From NCBI RefSeq assembly GCF_024139115.2, contig NC_085141.1:400355591-400419590 (forward strand): a DNA stretch of 64,000 nucleotides, in the 5' to 3' direction. This document shows positions 52,655-62,870 of the stretch, piece after piece. Numbering within the stretch: the stretch's first letter is position 1; every line of letters starts with the position of its first letter. A program made the translations under genes and the position numbers. The DNA is from Armigeres subalbatus (taxonomy: Eukaryota; Arthropoda; Insecta; Diptera; Culicidae). The notes below the pieces were generated by a model. The model did not search any database. It had not been told where the DNA came from and saw only the letters and a list, made by a program, of their open reading frames with translations.

Positions 52655-55307
52655 TCCAAATAATTGTGTGAAAGTTCTAAATTGGAATGCCCGCTCTCTA
52701 AAGGGTAAGGAAGATGAATTATTCAACTTCCTATCAGTTCATAATGTACATATTGCCATTATAACTGAAACCTATTTAAAACCAGGACTCTCCATTAAAA
52801 GAGATCCAAACTATTTTATCTACAGAAATGATCGTCTTGACAGCGCCTGTGGTGGGGTCGCCATTGTCATTAATAGACGTATCAAACATAAATTATTTTC
52901 TTCGTTTGAAACCAAAGTTTTTGAAACCTTGGGAGTTTCTGTTGAAACAAATTTTGGACAATTTTCCTTCATTGCAGCCTACTTGCCTTTTCAATGTAAT
53001 GGGCAGCAAAAGAATTTGTTGAAAGCTGATCTTCAAATTCTGACTCGCAACAAATCAAAATTCTTCGTAATTGGTGACTTCAATGCCAAACACCGTTCAT
53101 GGAATAATGCTCAAAGCAATTCCAATGGTAAAATTTTATTTGAAGATTGTTCTGCGGGATATTATACTATTCAATATCCCAATGGACCAACTTGTTTTTC
53201 TTCCAGTCGAAATCCTTCTACAATTGATTTAGTTTTAACGGATTCAAGTCAGCTGTGTGGCCAATTGGTAACTCATGCTGACTTTGACTCTGATCACCTT
53301 CCTGTGACATTTGAAATCTCACAAGAAGCCATTTATAATCCAATCAGCTCTACTTTTAATTATCATAGAGCTGATTGGGATTTATATAAAACGTATATCG
53401 ATAGGAATTTTGATGTTGATATTCCTCTCGATACCAAAAGTGATATTGATAATGCTCTCGTATCTTTGACAAATTTAATTATCGAAGCCAGAGGCATTGC
53501 AATTCCTAAATGTGAAATTAAATTCAACTCCATTATTATTGACGACGATCTTCAGCTACTGATCCGTCTTAAAAATGTGAGAAGAAGGCAATACCAAAGA
53601 ACTCGCGATCCCGCGTTGAAAATTATTTGGCGAGATTTGCAAAATGAAATTAAAAAACGTTTCGCTATTCTGAGAAATACCAACTTTGAGAATAATGTCT
53701 CGAAGTTGGATCCCAGTTCGAAACCCTTTTGGAAATTAACAAAAATTCTTAAAAAACCTCAAAAGCCAATTCCAGCGCTTAAAGAGGGAAATAAAATTTT
53801 ATTAACAAATGGCGAAAAGGCTCAAAAACTTGCTCAGCAGTTCGAGAGTGCCCATAATTTTAGTCTAGGTCTCACTAGTCCAATTGAGGATCAGGTTACA
53901 CGGAGCTTCGAAGACATTCTCAATCAAGAGAATGTTTTTGACCCTTCGTTGGGAACTAATTTGGATGAAGTGAGATCTATTACTAGAAAATTTAAAAATA
54001 TGAAAGCCCCGGGTGATGATGGTATTTTCTACATACTTATCAAAAATCTTCCTGAGAGCTCTTTATCCTTTTTGGTTAATTTATTTAACAAATGTTTTCA
54101 ATTGGCATACTTTCCAGATAAATGGAAAAACGCCAAAGTTGTTCCAATTTTGAAGCCGGACAAAAATCCAGCTGATGCTTCTAGTTATCGCCCAATCAGT
54201 TTGCTTTCTTCAATAAGCAAACTGTTTGAAAAGATTATTTTAAATAGAATGATGGTTCATATTAATGACAATTCTATTTTTGCTGATGAACAATTTGGTT
54301 TTCGCCATGGGCATTCAACCACCCATCAGTTATTAAGAGTAACGAATTTAATTCGGCTCAACAAATCTGAAGGATATTCGACTGGAGTTGCTCTTCTTGA
54401 TATAGAGAAAGCATTTGACAGTGTTTGGCATGAAGGTTTGATTGTAAAATTGATGAATTTAAATTTTCCTCTGTACATCATTAAACTGATCCAAAATTAT
54501 TTATCAGATCGCTCACTGCAGGTAAACTATCAGAATTCTAAATCTGATAGATTACCTGTAAGGGCTGGTGTTCCCCAAGGCAGCATACTGGGGCCCATAT
54601 TGTATAACATTTTTACTTCTGACTTACCTGATTTACCACCAGGGTGTCAAAAATCTTTGTTTGCAGATGACACGGGCCTTTCAGCCAAAGGGCGAAGCCT
54701 TCGTGTCATTTGTAGTAGATTGCAAAAAAGTTTGGATATTTTCTCCACTTACTTGCAAAAATGGAAAATTTCCCCGAATGCTTCCAAAACTCAGCTTATA
54801 ATTTTCCCACATAAGCCGAGAGCTTCTTATTTGAAACCTTCTAGCAGACATATTGTCACTATGAATGGGGTTCCAATTAATTGGTCTAGCGAAGCTAAAT
54901 ATTTAGGACTTCTGCTAGATCAAAAATTAACTTTTAAAAATCACATTGAAGGCCTTCAAGCCAAATGTAACAAATATATTAAGTGTCTATATCCACTTAT
55001 AAACAGAAAATCAAAACTTTGTCTTAAGAACAAACTTTTGATTTACAAACAAATTTTTAGACCTGCCATGTTGTATGCTGTGCCAATATGGAATAGTTGC
55101 TGCAATACCAGAAAGAAGGCACTTCAGAGGATTCAAAATAAAATTCTGAAAATGATTCTGAAGTTGCCTCCGTGGTATAGTACCAATGAACTTCATAGAA
55201 TTTCTAATATTGAGACATTGCAACAAATGTCCAACAAAATAATTTCCAATTTTAGACAAAAATCGTTGCAATCTTCTATTGCAACGATTAACTCCTTGTA
55301 CCCTTAG
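52614..55307 (+). CDS. Juan-like LINE ORF2: AP-endonuclease and reverse transcriptase, intact
   Basis: The frame is open from 52,614 (after TAA at 52,611) to the stop at 55,305-55,307, nearly 900 codons. AP-endonuclease: VLNWNARSLKGKEDEL, IITETYL (Glu), FFVIGDFNAKHRSW (Asp/Asn), STIDLVLTD, DSDHLPVTF (Asp-His). RT: FKNMKAPGDDGI, VVPILKPDKNPADASSYRPI, EQFGFRHGHSTTHQL, ALLDIEKAFDSVWH (Asp), AGVPQGSILGPILYN, LFADDTGLS (Asp pair), KYLGLLLDQKLTF. The C-terminal tail is IYKQIFRPAMLYAVPIW. The frame overlaps ORF1 by 41 bases in the +1 register. It has no ATG before 54,000-54,002 (about codon 458), so initiation must be coupled to ORF1 or non-AUG. Confidence 0.9.
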   Translation, partial: STHKKLLSDSVSIDPNNCVKVLNWNARSLKGKEDELFNFLSVHNVHIAIITETYLKPGLSIKRDPNYFIYRNDRLDSACGGVAIVINRRIKHKLFSSFETKVFETLGVSVETNFGQFSFIAAYLPFQCNGQQKNLLKADLQILTRNKSKFFVIGDFNAKHRSWNNAQSNSNGKILFEDCSAGYYTIQYPNGPTCFSSSRNPSTIDLVLTDSSQLCGQLVTHADFDSDHLPVTFEISQEAIYNPISSTFNYHRADWDLYKTYIDRNFDVDIPLDTKSDIDNALVSLTNLIIEARGIAIPKCEIKFNSIIIDDDLQLLIRLKNVRRRQYQRTRDPALKIIWRDLQNEIKKRFAILRNTNFENNVSKLDPSSKPFWKLTKILKKPQKPIPALKEGNKILLTNGEKAQKLAQQFESAHNFSLGLTSPIEDQVTRSFEDILNQENVFDPSLGTNLDEVRSITRKFKNMKAPGDDGIFYILIKNLPESSLSFLVNLFNKCFQLAYFPDKWKNAKVVPILKPDKNPADASSYRPISLLSSISKLFEKIILNRMMVHINDNSIFADEQFGFRHGHSTTHQLLRVTNLIRLNKSEGYSTGVALLDIEKAFDSVWHEGLIVKLMNLNFPLYIIKLIQNYLSDRSLQVNYQNSKSDRLPVRAGVPQGSILGPILYNIFTSDLPDLPPGCQKSLFADDTGLSAKGRSLRVICSRLQKSLDIFSTYLQKWKISPNASKTQLIIFPHKPRASYLKPSSRHIVTMNGVPINWSSEAKYLGLLLDQKLTFKNHIEGLQAKCNKYIKCLYPLINRKSKLCLKNKLLIYKQIFRPAMLYAVPIWNSCCNTRKKALQRIQNKILKMILKLPPWYSTNELHRISNIETLQQMSNKIISNFRQKSLQSSIATINSLYP

Positions 55308-55566
55308 TATAAAATAGGTTAAGATTAGTTTAAGTTGAAAACATTGTAATTCCTACATGGTTCAATTCAACCAGAGGAAAATTCTAACTGCCAGAGGCAA
55401 TTGAAATGTATTAATAATAACTAAAAATATAACATAGCAAATAAGGATGATAGTGTTAAGAAAACACGGAACACCTAGTCTAAGAGATGAATGCATGTAT
55501 TAGATAATTAGCAAATAAAATTAGTTTAAAAAAAAAAAAAAAAGAAAAAAAAAACGGCCTCTTCAT

Positions 55567-56070
55567 ATGCAGTTGCTATGCACCTTCACCTTCAGTTCAT
55601 CGACAAGCTGATCGGACGAAGGCCGGTAGTCATAGGAGGTGACTTCAATGTCTAGGCCTTGGAATGGGGCAGTCGAGTGATCAACACAAGAGGTTATATC
55701 CTGCAGGAAGCTCTAGCGAAGCTATATGTACAAATGTGCAATGAAGGCTCATCGAGCACATTTCGGAGAGATGGGAAGGAGTCTATCATCGACATCACGT
55801 TATGCAGTCCCTCGTTTACGGCAAGTATGGACTGGGAAGTTGGCGAGGAGTACACCTACACTACTTAAGGTAGGGGCAGGAATTTTAGAAGTAGTGCATG
55901 AGCACATCACTCGCTTGAACTGTACACTCGCTTAAACGTGACGCAACAAAAGTTGAACTGCAGTGGACCATGCTCAAGGAGGACTGACAAGCACCAGGAA
56001 GGTTGGCGCACCAAGTGCAAAACGACTTGGCGAATGCGAGGGGCAGTCGTAGTTGGAGGGATGTTGACTA
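55567..56070 (+). pseudogene. R1-like ORF2 endonuclease remnant, continued
   Basis: After the Juan-like LINE, SCYAPSP-like sequence and VIGGDFN-like GGDFNV (55,637-55,655) continue the endonuclease. SIIDITLCSPSFTASMDWEV then follows at about 55,780. The SDH motif is lost near 55,860. The following 200 bp contains a scrambled C-terminal phrase (HQEGWRTKCKTTWRMRGAVV). No RT palm remains. Confidence 0.65.
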
Positions 56071-56619
56071 ATAAAATGAATAAGATAGATAGATTAAAGA
56101 AAAATCAATTGAATGTTGCCATTATTAGCAAATTCCAAATATGTGCCAATTACCTGAAAATTTCAAAATATGTTTTGTTCATACAAACGAGTGCTACTTG
56201 CTACGCTCATGATCATCAATGGAAACTGAAAAACGTAAACATCCAGTAAACTCAGCAACAAACGAGACTTAAAACTATGAGCAAAAAAAATAAAAGTGCA
56301 ATAAAATCGAATCGAAACCAGTGCAACTTGAAATATGCCAGGAGCAAAGGACAAATATTAATAATTATGGAAATAGTGTGCAGTGCATGCATCCAGGAAA
56401 GCACCCGTGGAAATATTTTGTTACAATGAAGTGAATAATTTTCCACAATATGATTGTTATTCTTCACTTACGAGGATGATGCAGGATGATATATCGACTT
56501 CGTATCAGGATGTTCTTCATCACATTTGCACAGCCGGAAGCCCGAAATCAAATGTGATAAAATTTTATTCTCATCGAAACAACCGACTCATGAATGTATG
56601 AATGTTTCTACGTTCATCG
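56071..56619. other. AT-rich, unassigned
   Basis: No recognised motif or element end; short frames only. Confidence 0.4.
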
Positions 56620-57010
56620 TTATGTCGCGTTCCGGCTCACTGAACAGTTCTCACACTCACGTTCCGGTGTGGGGCGTCTGCTAGGGTATCTCCTTCCACC
56701 GCACCAGAGCACGATACAATCATTGACCATGAAGAACAAGGCACTGAAATTGGGGCTTCCGCCAGAATAGCCGGGCGGCGATAATCGCCACAAGTGGCGA
56801 GAGCACGCTTCCGACTCAACGGAAAACCGAAATAAAGTTGGGGGTGCTGCCGCACATGTTCGGAACCGAACACTACTACCGGGCTGTGGCACACCGTCCT
56901 GCTGCCACTTAACAGCCTTTTATCGAGAATACTCTCCTGGGGAAATTTTTCGACTCTACCTATTTATAGCGGAAAGTTTGCCCGATGCAACCGGGTAGAC
57001 GAGCGTCGGA
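56620..57010 (-). promoter_or_regulatory. GC-rich island with TATAAATA box on the minus strand
   Basis: Reading the minus strand, CTATAAATAGG lies at about 56,960-56,970, followed by a GC-rich segment down to 56,620. That segment contains two overlapping frames (56,620-56,892 and 56,637-56,894), neither recognised. The contrast with AT-rich flanks and the good TATA box suggest a promoter plus first exon, or an LTR. No splice donor, Inr or homologue could be pinned down. Confidence 0.3.
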
Positions 57011-57700
57011 ACTGTTGTTCATTAGTAATTTCCGGTCAGTGGAGTCGAATGAAAGTTTGTTTTTATTGTTGGGTAATAAAATTTTCAACTGATTTGTTTA
57101 AATATGCAAGAAAGTGTCGAATGGAATTATGTACTGTACAAAGCACAACAAGATATTGATTGAATCACCGATATAACTCACTATTACATCTCAAGTATGA
57201 TTTTTCCAAACTTATGGTTTTGATTCACAACAATCGAATCTCTGGAAGGTTCTACTAGCATGAACATTCGGTCATGGGAACTGCAGCAATTATTCTGAAA
57301 TATTATGTTCAAATGGTGCTTATTTGTATCATACATCATGTAATGGTACTGGAGATTACATAAATTATTTTTAAATTTACATCATATATCAAGCCTACCA
57401 ATACGCATTTCATTTCACACTCTAATAATTACGAACTATGAAGCTTGGCTGTGGCCAAGGTGAAGGTGAGATGAAAAAAGATTGAAACTACTGAAAGAAC
57501 ATTATGATAAACCGTATTTTCCACATTTACGTGGATGCATCTGAAGATTTTGCTAGGTAAAATACTCAACTCGGAGAAACTTAGTAACTCATTTATAGGT
57601 AGTTTTCACTGTTATCTCTTTCTCACTGCTGCACAATTTACCCATTTTAAGATAATAAGTGAGAAAGACACTGGGGAAAAATTAAATGGAGAAAAATCGC
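57011..57700. other. AT-rich, unassigned
   Basis: No recognised element ends or coding sequence. Confidence 0.4.
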
Positions 57701-58459
57701 ATTAGGGGAAGGGGGGAAATATGCCCTAGCTAAGCAAACACTGCTTTATTGTCTTATTTGTAACGCTATTCATGGGTATTTTTACATTATGCATCAGTTA
57801 AACAAGATAGCTAGTTGATGCCATTCAAAAATTGTCAAAAATCATAATCATATTGATAATATTCACATTTCAAAAAAGTTGTGATATTTTGTTGCGGGAA
57901 AACTCATGAGGTAAAACGCCTATTAGCTGGCAGCTCCTAGGGAACAAAGCACCACGCGTCGGCGAATCAGCATTCTGGTATGAATAGTGCGTGGAGACGC
58001 AAGTACATTGTAGGTTTGTGCCACTAGGGCGTTTTGCCTCGCCAAAATGTTAGATGTTTCTTCAAAATGTGGAAATTTTCGATTTTTCCGACCTTTCCAT
58101 TAGAGGTGTGCGCCGCCGCCGCCGACATTTTTGTATCGGCGCGCCGCCGTTTAAAATTTGTCACGCGGCTGATCTATAATTTTCACGCCGATTCAAATTT
58201 GAAGAAGTTCGCCAAATTTTCAGTGGACATTCCTTAGATTCAGTGAAATTTCCGTATAATTAGCTGATAGATCTCTTCAACATCACGATGAAACTCCAGA
58301 GAATGTTCCGTGAAGATACCAATGACTTCCATGAAAATTCCATACAATTTCTTGTTTAAATTTCGAAAAGCTCTCCGTAAAAACTAAGAAAAACTTCGTG
58401 TGAAAATTGCGAAGGAGTTCCCTTTGAAATTAAAAAAATCTCATTGAAATTGAATTTTT

Positions 58460-58570
58460 AAATGGCAGAGTCGTTCGACAGAAATCCATTTGGCTGAAGA
58501 CCACAAGGCTGAAAGTTGTTTGGCCAAATATGTTGTTAAACCGAAAAGACTATTTGGTAGAAGCAAAGCT
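58460..58570. repeat. TTTGGCCGAAA iterons, block 1
   Basis: CATTTGGCTGAAG, GTTTGGCCAAAT, CTATTTGGTAGAAG recur at 20-24 base spacing. Confidence 0.6.
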
Positions 58571-59064
58571 AGTGAGTAAATCGATAATTTTTTTTAATGT
58601 TGTGAAATCATTGATTGTTTACTGTTTAAATCTGTGACATCAAATAAAAAACTATTCCTGCTGTCGATGAAAGCAAATTGAAAACTAATTTTAATATTGG
58701 TTTTCGATAACAAAATAAGTACCCAGTTTGATGTCATATCATTCAATTTAGCCTGTGACTCATTCCACCGATTCGTTTAACTTTTAGTTAAAATTTAGTT
58801 ATTTCCCCTTCGTGGTTAAAATTTAACCCCGAAGCCGACCCATTGAGGTTTTGACAGATTGGTAATTATTTGAATGTTCAATCAAAGTTAATTGCCTAAA
58901 TAAATAAATAAATAAATAAAATAAACAAGTAAAGACATTCCACAAAAAAGCTAAAAAAATTTTTTTTAACTGTATTTCAATTTACAATTTTGTGAAAACT
59001 CATATGTGAATATGTACGTTATGTGGAAGATATTGATTTGGAAAATGTATTGGAGGTAACCACT

Positions 59065-59150
59065 TTCCCTTCGATGCGACTCGAACCCATGACCCTACAG
59101 TACGCTAGACTGGTGCTTTAAACCAACTCCAAGACGGGTGGTTTAATTCC
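59065..59150 (-). mobile_element. tRNA-derived SINE head, minus strand
   Basis: On the minus strand GGGTTCGAGTCGCATCGAAG is a B-box and T-arm, preceded by GTTTAAAGCACCAGTCTAGC. The arrangement parallels the relic at 61,771. Confidence 0.6.
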
Positions 59151-59170
59151 CGGAAATAATCAATTAGCTT

Positions 59171-59445
59171 GCGGGCCCTCCTTAGCCGTGCGGTAAGATG
59201 CGCGGCTACAAAGCAAGACCATGCTGAGGGTGGCTGGGTTCGATTCCCGGTGCCAGTCTAGGCAATTTTCGGTTTGGAAATTGTCTCGACTTCCCTGGGC
59301 ATAAAAGTATCATCGTGCTAGCCTCATGATATACGAATGCAAAAATGGTAACTTGGCTTAGAAACCTCGCAGTTAATAACTGTGGAAGTGCTTAATGAAC
59401 ACTAAGCTGCGAGGCGGCTCTGTCCCAGTGTGGGGATGTAATGCC

Positions 59446-59486
<41 letters not shown>
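59171..59486 (+). mobile_element. Feilai-like tRNA-derived SINE
   Basis: The A-box region TAGCCGTGCGGTAAGATGCG and the B-box GGTTCGATTCCCGG form a tRNA-like head. A SINE body follows, with AACACTAAGCTGCGAGGCGG and GGGGATGTAATGCCAATAAG. It ends in a GA repeat tail. Exact duplication CAATTAGCTT at 59,161-59,170 and 59,487-59,496. Likely RNA polymerase III promoter; mobilised by a LINE. The Feilai assignment is from memory of its body sequence. Confidence 0.85.
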
Positions 59487-59491
<5 letters not shown>

Positions 59492-59849
59492 AGCTTTGAT
59501 TGAACTGAACCTGAGCTGCGTGCTCTTGCCTACGAAATGTGGTCGGGTTTGAGCTTGAAGACCAACTGGCAAATAGCTTACACAACCTCACTTAATCAGT
59601 ACAGTTGCTGATGAAGAATGTGTACAGCCGTGAATGTGAACTGTCAAATCTAACCATGTTCCGGAGAAGAATTATTTTTAACCACGGAGAAATAACCATT
59701 GAACTGTCAAATTTTAACTAAAAACTAAACGAATCGGTGGATTGGTTCACAGCGTTAGTAATCTACAGCAAAATGGGATCAAAATATGTAATCAATTATT
59801 ATGATTCATATTTGTAAACAAATTATGTATCAATTTGATATCAAAATAT

Positions 59850-60480
59850 GTTATTTGGTCGAATAGTTCCTTTGGCTGAAAAAATCGGTTGGTCTAATAG
59901 CTTAAAAGCCGAATATGCTTTTTGGCCGAAATGGACATTCGGTCGAAAGTGTCATTCGGCTGAATTGGTCATTCAGATCTCTTCAGAGTTTTCACGGGAA
60001 GTTGTTCAACATTCCTACAGGAAAATATTCGGAATATCCACGGAAAGTCTTTTTGAGTTTCTGTTGAGTATTCTTTGAAATTTTCACTGGGACTTTAACG
60101 TTGACTTTGTCAATCTAGATTATTCAAGACGGCTAGTTTTTATCCTTCCTAAGAGTGATTTTTTTCGCAGGGAGAAGTTCATCACTAGACGGCTAGTTTG
60201 GCATTACCAAGTTTAAAACAATGGAAAATGCTCGGATTTTTTTGGATTTCTCCAGAAAATTCTTTTTATTTTCGATAAGAAATTCTTGAGAAATTCCATT
60301 GACCGAAAGCGACAGACGGCCGAACTGGTAATTTGGCCGAAAGAGCCGTATGCCCTAGCAGGTTGTCTGGCCGAAACGATCGTTGGCAAAAAATGCCGTT
60401 TAGCCGACATGGTTTTTTGACAGAATAGCCCGAAAATGTCATTTGGTCCAAAGGGTAATATGGTCAAAAATTGCCAATCG
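59850..60480. repeat. TTTGGCCGAAA iterons, block 2
   Basis: Phrases such as TTTTGGCCGAAATGG, CATTCGGTCGAAAG, ATTTGGCCGAAAGAGCC and CATTTGGTCCAAAGG, dense at 59,850-59,970 and 60,290-60,480. The frames crossing here are repeat translations. Confidence 0.7.
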
Positions 60481-60535
60481 TTTAGCGAAATAGATTTTTT
60501 GTCAATTGACCATTGAACAAAATTCCGTAGCCTCT

Positions 60536-60699
60536 GGGGCTGTCCATATACCACGTGAACAGTTTAGGTGGAATGGTGGGTATGGCAAATGTCCACGGTT
60601 CACAAACATTTTTGAAAATTTTTATAAGCAATCGTCCACGCTGGGGGAGGGGGGATTCTAAAACATCAAAAGCTGTCCACGTGGTATATGGACAGCCCC
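60536..60699. mobile_element. Harbinger-like MITE, 164 bp
   Basis: GGGGCTGTCCATATACCACG at the left and the inverse CGTGGTATATGGACAGCCCC at the right, over 20 bp identical. TCT flanks both sides, a 3-bp duplication. Confidence 0.85.
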
Positions 60700-60719
60700 T
60701 CTCTATATTTTTAAGTCGA

Positions 60720-61510
60720 TACTGGTTCTTAGGCCAAAAGACATCTAGCCAAGTAACATATAGCAAAACTAAACGTTTAACGGAAACTGTTATCAGGTCA
60801 AAACTGGTTTGACCGAAAATGTAGTTTGGCTGAAAGCAAAAGGCCGGACTTATAAAAAGTTTTTGTGGCAAGAATTGTCATTTGCTAGAAAAAGCCCTTT
60901 GGCCCAAAAATGTCCTTTCTGCAACCTTCTTTGAAAAGCGTCGTTCTGCTCAATTGATCATTTTCCCACGAAAAAAAAACGAACAGCCGAATATGTTATT
61001 TGACAGAAAATTCCGTTTGTCCGGAAGAGTTGTTTTGCAGAAAAGACATTTTTGAACCAAATCACATTTCCTACCTAAGTAGAGGTTACGAAATTTCGCT
61101 CAACGGTCGTTTGACAAAAAGGCCAAACGGATGAATATTTTTGACTAAATTACCCGTTCATTTTTGAGATTTGAGATTTTGCAGTCTGATTTATTAAAAC
61201 AAATTTTAAAATTTTGTCAAACGTTTCGACATCGGTGTCTACTTCAGGGAAAAAAATTGATTGCTCTTTGTTAAGTATGATGGGTGTTCAACAACTAGAA
61301 ATTCTCCGTTCAGTTATTGATATTTGGCCGTATGACCTGTTGGCTCAAACGATATTTTCGGCCAAATTACCCATTCTGTCACCCGACCATTTCGGCCAAA
61401 CGGTATCTTTGGTCTGATGACCTATTCGGCTAAAATTAAGGCAAACAACTTTTCCCGCCAATTTACCAGTTCGGCCTTATGTCGGCCAATGGAATTCACC
61501 AAGAATTTCT
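60720..61510. repeat. TTTGGCCGAAA iterons, block 3
   Basis: Continues the array: GTTTGGCTGAAAGC, CCTTTGGCCCAAAAATG, TATTTGACAGAAAATTCC, TTTCGGCCAAATTACC and CATTTCGGCCAAACGG. Highly degenerate, 20-25 base spacing. Confidence 0.65.
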
Positions 61511-61770
61511 TTTGGACAATACACTAGTCGTTCAATAACTGCAACATGTTTTCGTTTCAGTTAGTGAATGCCGTTCGATAACTGCGATACATTCTAAACG
61601 TCAAACAATTGTCAGATGATGTCAGATGCAATAGAAGTGCACCTGATTGTGCAGCACAATGGTAATCATCCGTTGAAGCCCAAAGATGTTTTTTATTGGA
61701 ATCTACAACAGCGGGTGCTGGGAATTTGGTTTCATCAGTACCCGCTAAGCTGCGGAGGACGACGGAGGTC

Positions 61771-61865
61771 CTTCGTAGCTTAGTAGGGAAAGCACCTGTC
61801 TAGCGTACTGGGGTCGTGGAATCATAGCCCACCGAAGGGGCGGTTACCCTCCAATACCTTTTCCG
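61771..61865 (+). mobile_element. tRNA-derived SINE relic
   Basis: TAGCTTAGTAGGGAAAGCAC (A-box side) and a decayed B-box GTGGAATCATAGCCCACC. The tail GGCGGTTACCCTCCAATACC mirrors the inverse sequence at 59,050. Confidence 0.6.
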
Positions 61866-62056
61866 AACTAAATCTATCTCATGTTGTGCATATGCATAAT
61901 CGAGTTTCAGACATAGTAACAATTTTTCGTGAAAATTCTTTCTCATGAATTTTTCTGATGATATTCCAAACAATCTTATTTGGGAATTCACAAGAGCTTC
62001 TTTTGGTAATTCCAAAGATTTCTCGAAGCTTCAATATAGATATAATATAATAAATA

Positions 62057-62870
62057 TACACGCAGAAAAATAGTTTGTTCTCTTAACAAAAATTTGGGTC
62101 AAACTCGGCAAACATGTTTGTTATCTGAGGGCTTACAAACAATTTTGTTGAATTCAACCCGAATTTATTGTTATCTCAACAATCCTGATAGTTATCGCCA
62201 GAAATCAAAATGACAGCCCATTCAACAATCAATTTTGTTACATCAACAATCCGGTTTGTTGATTCAACAATATGTTTATTTATTTTGACATTTGTCCTCC
62301 AGATGTTTTGTTTTCATTTCTTGTGAATAAAAAATGCAGTTTTCATACCTGTTTTTAATCAATATATTTTTTTATTACGGTTTTGTACAAATCGGTCACT
62401 AAATCCTTTTCTCCATTTTGTTCCACGAATAACGCCTGCAGCGATGCGTAATCCGTGGCTTGTTCTCCACTAGAATACAAATGTTTTTTTATTGTTATTG
62501 TCACTCGTAAATAATTATTTGAAGTACTTACTGCTTTTTTGTTGTAGTTTACGAGCAACCTAGAATAATGAGCATGAATAAAACTTACTATTAAGCACAA
62601 TAATTCCACAGGATTCTTTTTTTAGTTTGATCAAACATCCAAAGGATACAACTAATTTCTCTAACACTACACTGTGAATTTTTTTTACAAGTTTTACAAA
62701 ATTTCTTCATTTTCAACAAGCTAGATTGTTGACTCGACCTTAAATATAGCGGATCAAACAATACGTACTTATTGATATGACAAAAATTGTTTGTTGGTTT
62801 GACAAAAATAGTTAGTTGCATATGACAAACTTTTTTATTGAAACAACCAATCACAAATTCTATGCGTGTA
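62057..62870. mobile_element. Inverted-repeat element with TACACGCA ends
   Basis: Left TACACGCAGAAAAATAG and right, inverted, TACACGCATAGAATTTG. ATA on both sides may be a 3-bp duplication. Both arms are full of TTGTTGATTCAACAA-like phrases (for example 62,230-62,275 and 62,715-62,800). Confidence 0.7.

Larger units (their letters stand above)
50995..55552 (+). mobile_element. Juan-like Jockey-clade LINE, full length with poly(A)
   Basis: Starts GACCGCATCGTGC, exactly as the second copy at 63,597, so the 5' end is genuine. It ends in an A-run (55,529-55,552) after AATAAA at 55,513-55,518. Target duplication AACGGCCTCTTCAT at 50,981-50,994 and 55,553-55,566, both copies identical. The 5' UTR of 263 bp contains TCTCTCTTTGCGGAAGG. 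Length 4.56 kb, two ORFs. Resemblance to Juan is from recollection of its ORF2 wording. It is the youngest insertion in the R1-like stack. Confidence 0.85.
42470..56070 (+). mobile_element. R1-like LINE expanded by nested insertions
   Basis: In order: GC-rich repeated 5' UTR (42,556-42,850), ORF1 pieces (43,598-43,781, 43,865-44,019, 44,543-45,185, 50,500-50,800), then ORF2 endonuclease pieces (50,770-50,994 and 55,567-55,870). Between them lie a hairpin, a MITE stack, the Transib-like element and the Juan-like LINE. Subtracting these leaves an R1-like element of roughly 3 kb that lacks its RT. The left and right limits are approximate. A segment at 43,040-43,310 may be yet another insertion. 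Confidence 0.7.
58752..59753. mobile_element. Inverted-repeat element hosting two SINEs
   Basis: Left CTGTGACTCATTCCACCGAT and right, inverted, CTGTGAACCAATCCACCGAT. The match continues through TTCGTTTA and TTTTAGTTAAAATT. Both arms also have GTGGTTAAAA. SINEs at 59,065-59,150 and 59,171-59,486 are inside. Confidence 0.75.

Noticed and set aside
59171..59486. Functional tRNA gene at the SINE head
   Set aside because: The A and B boxes are good but the sequence does not close an acceptor stem, and the downstream body, GA tail and target duplication identify a SINE.
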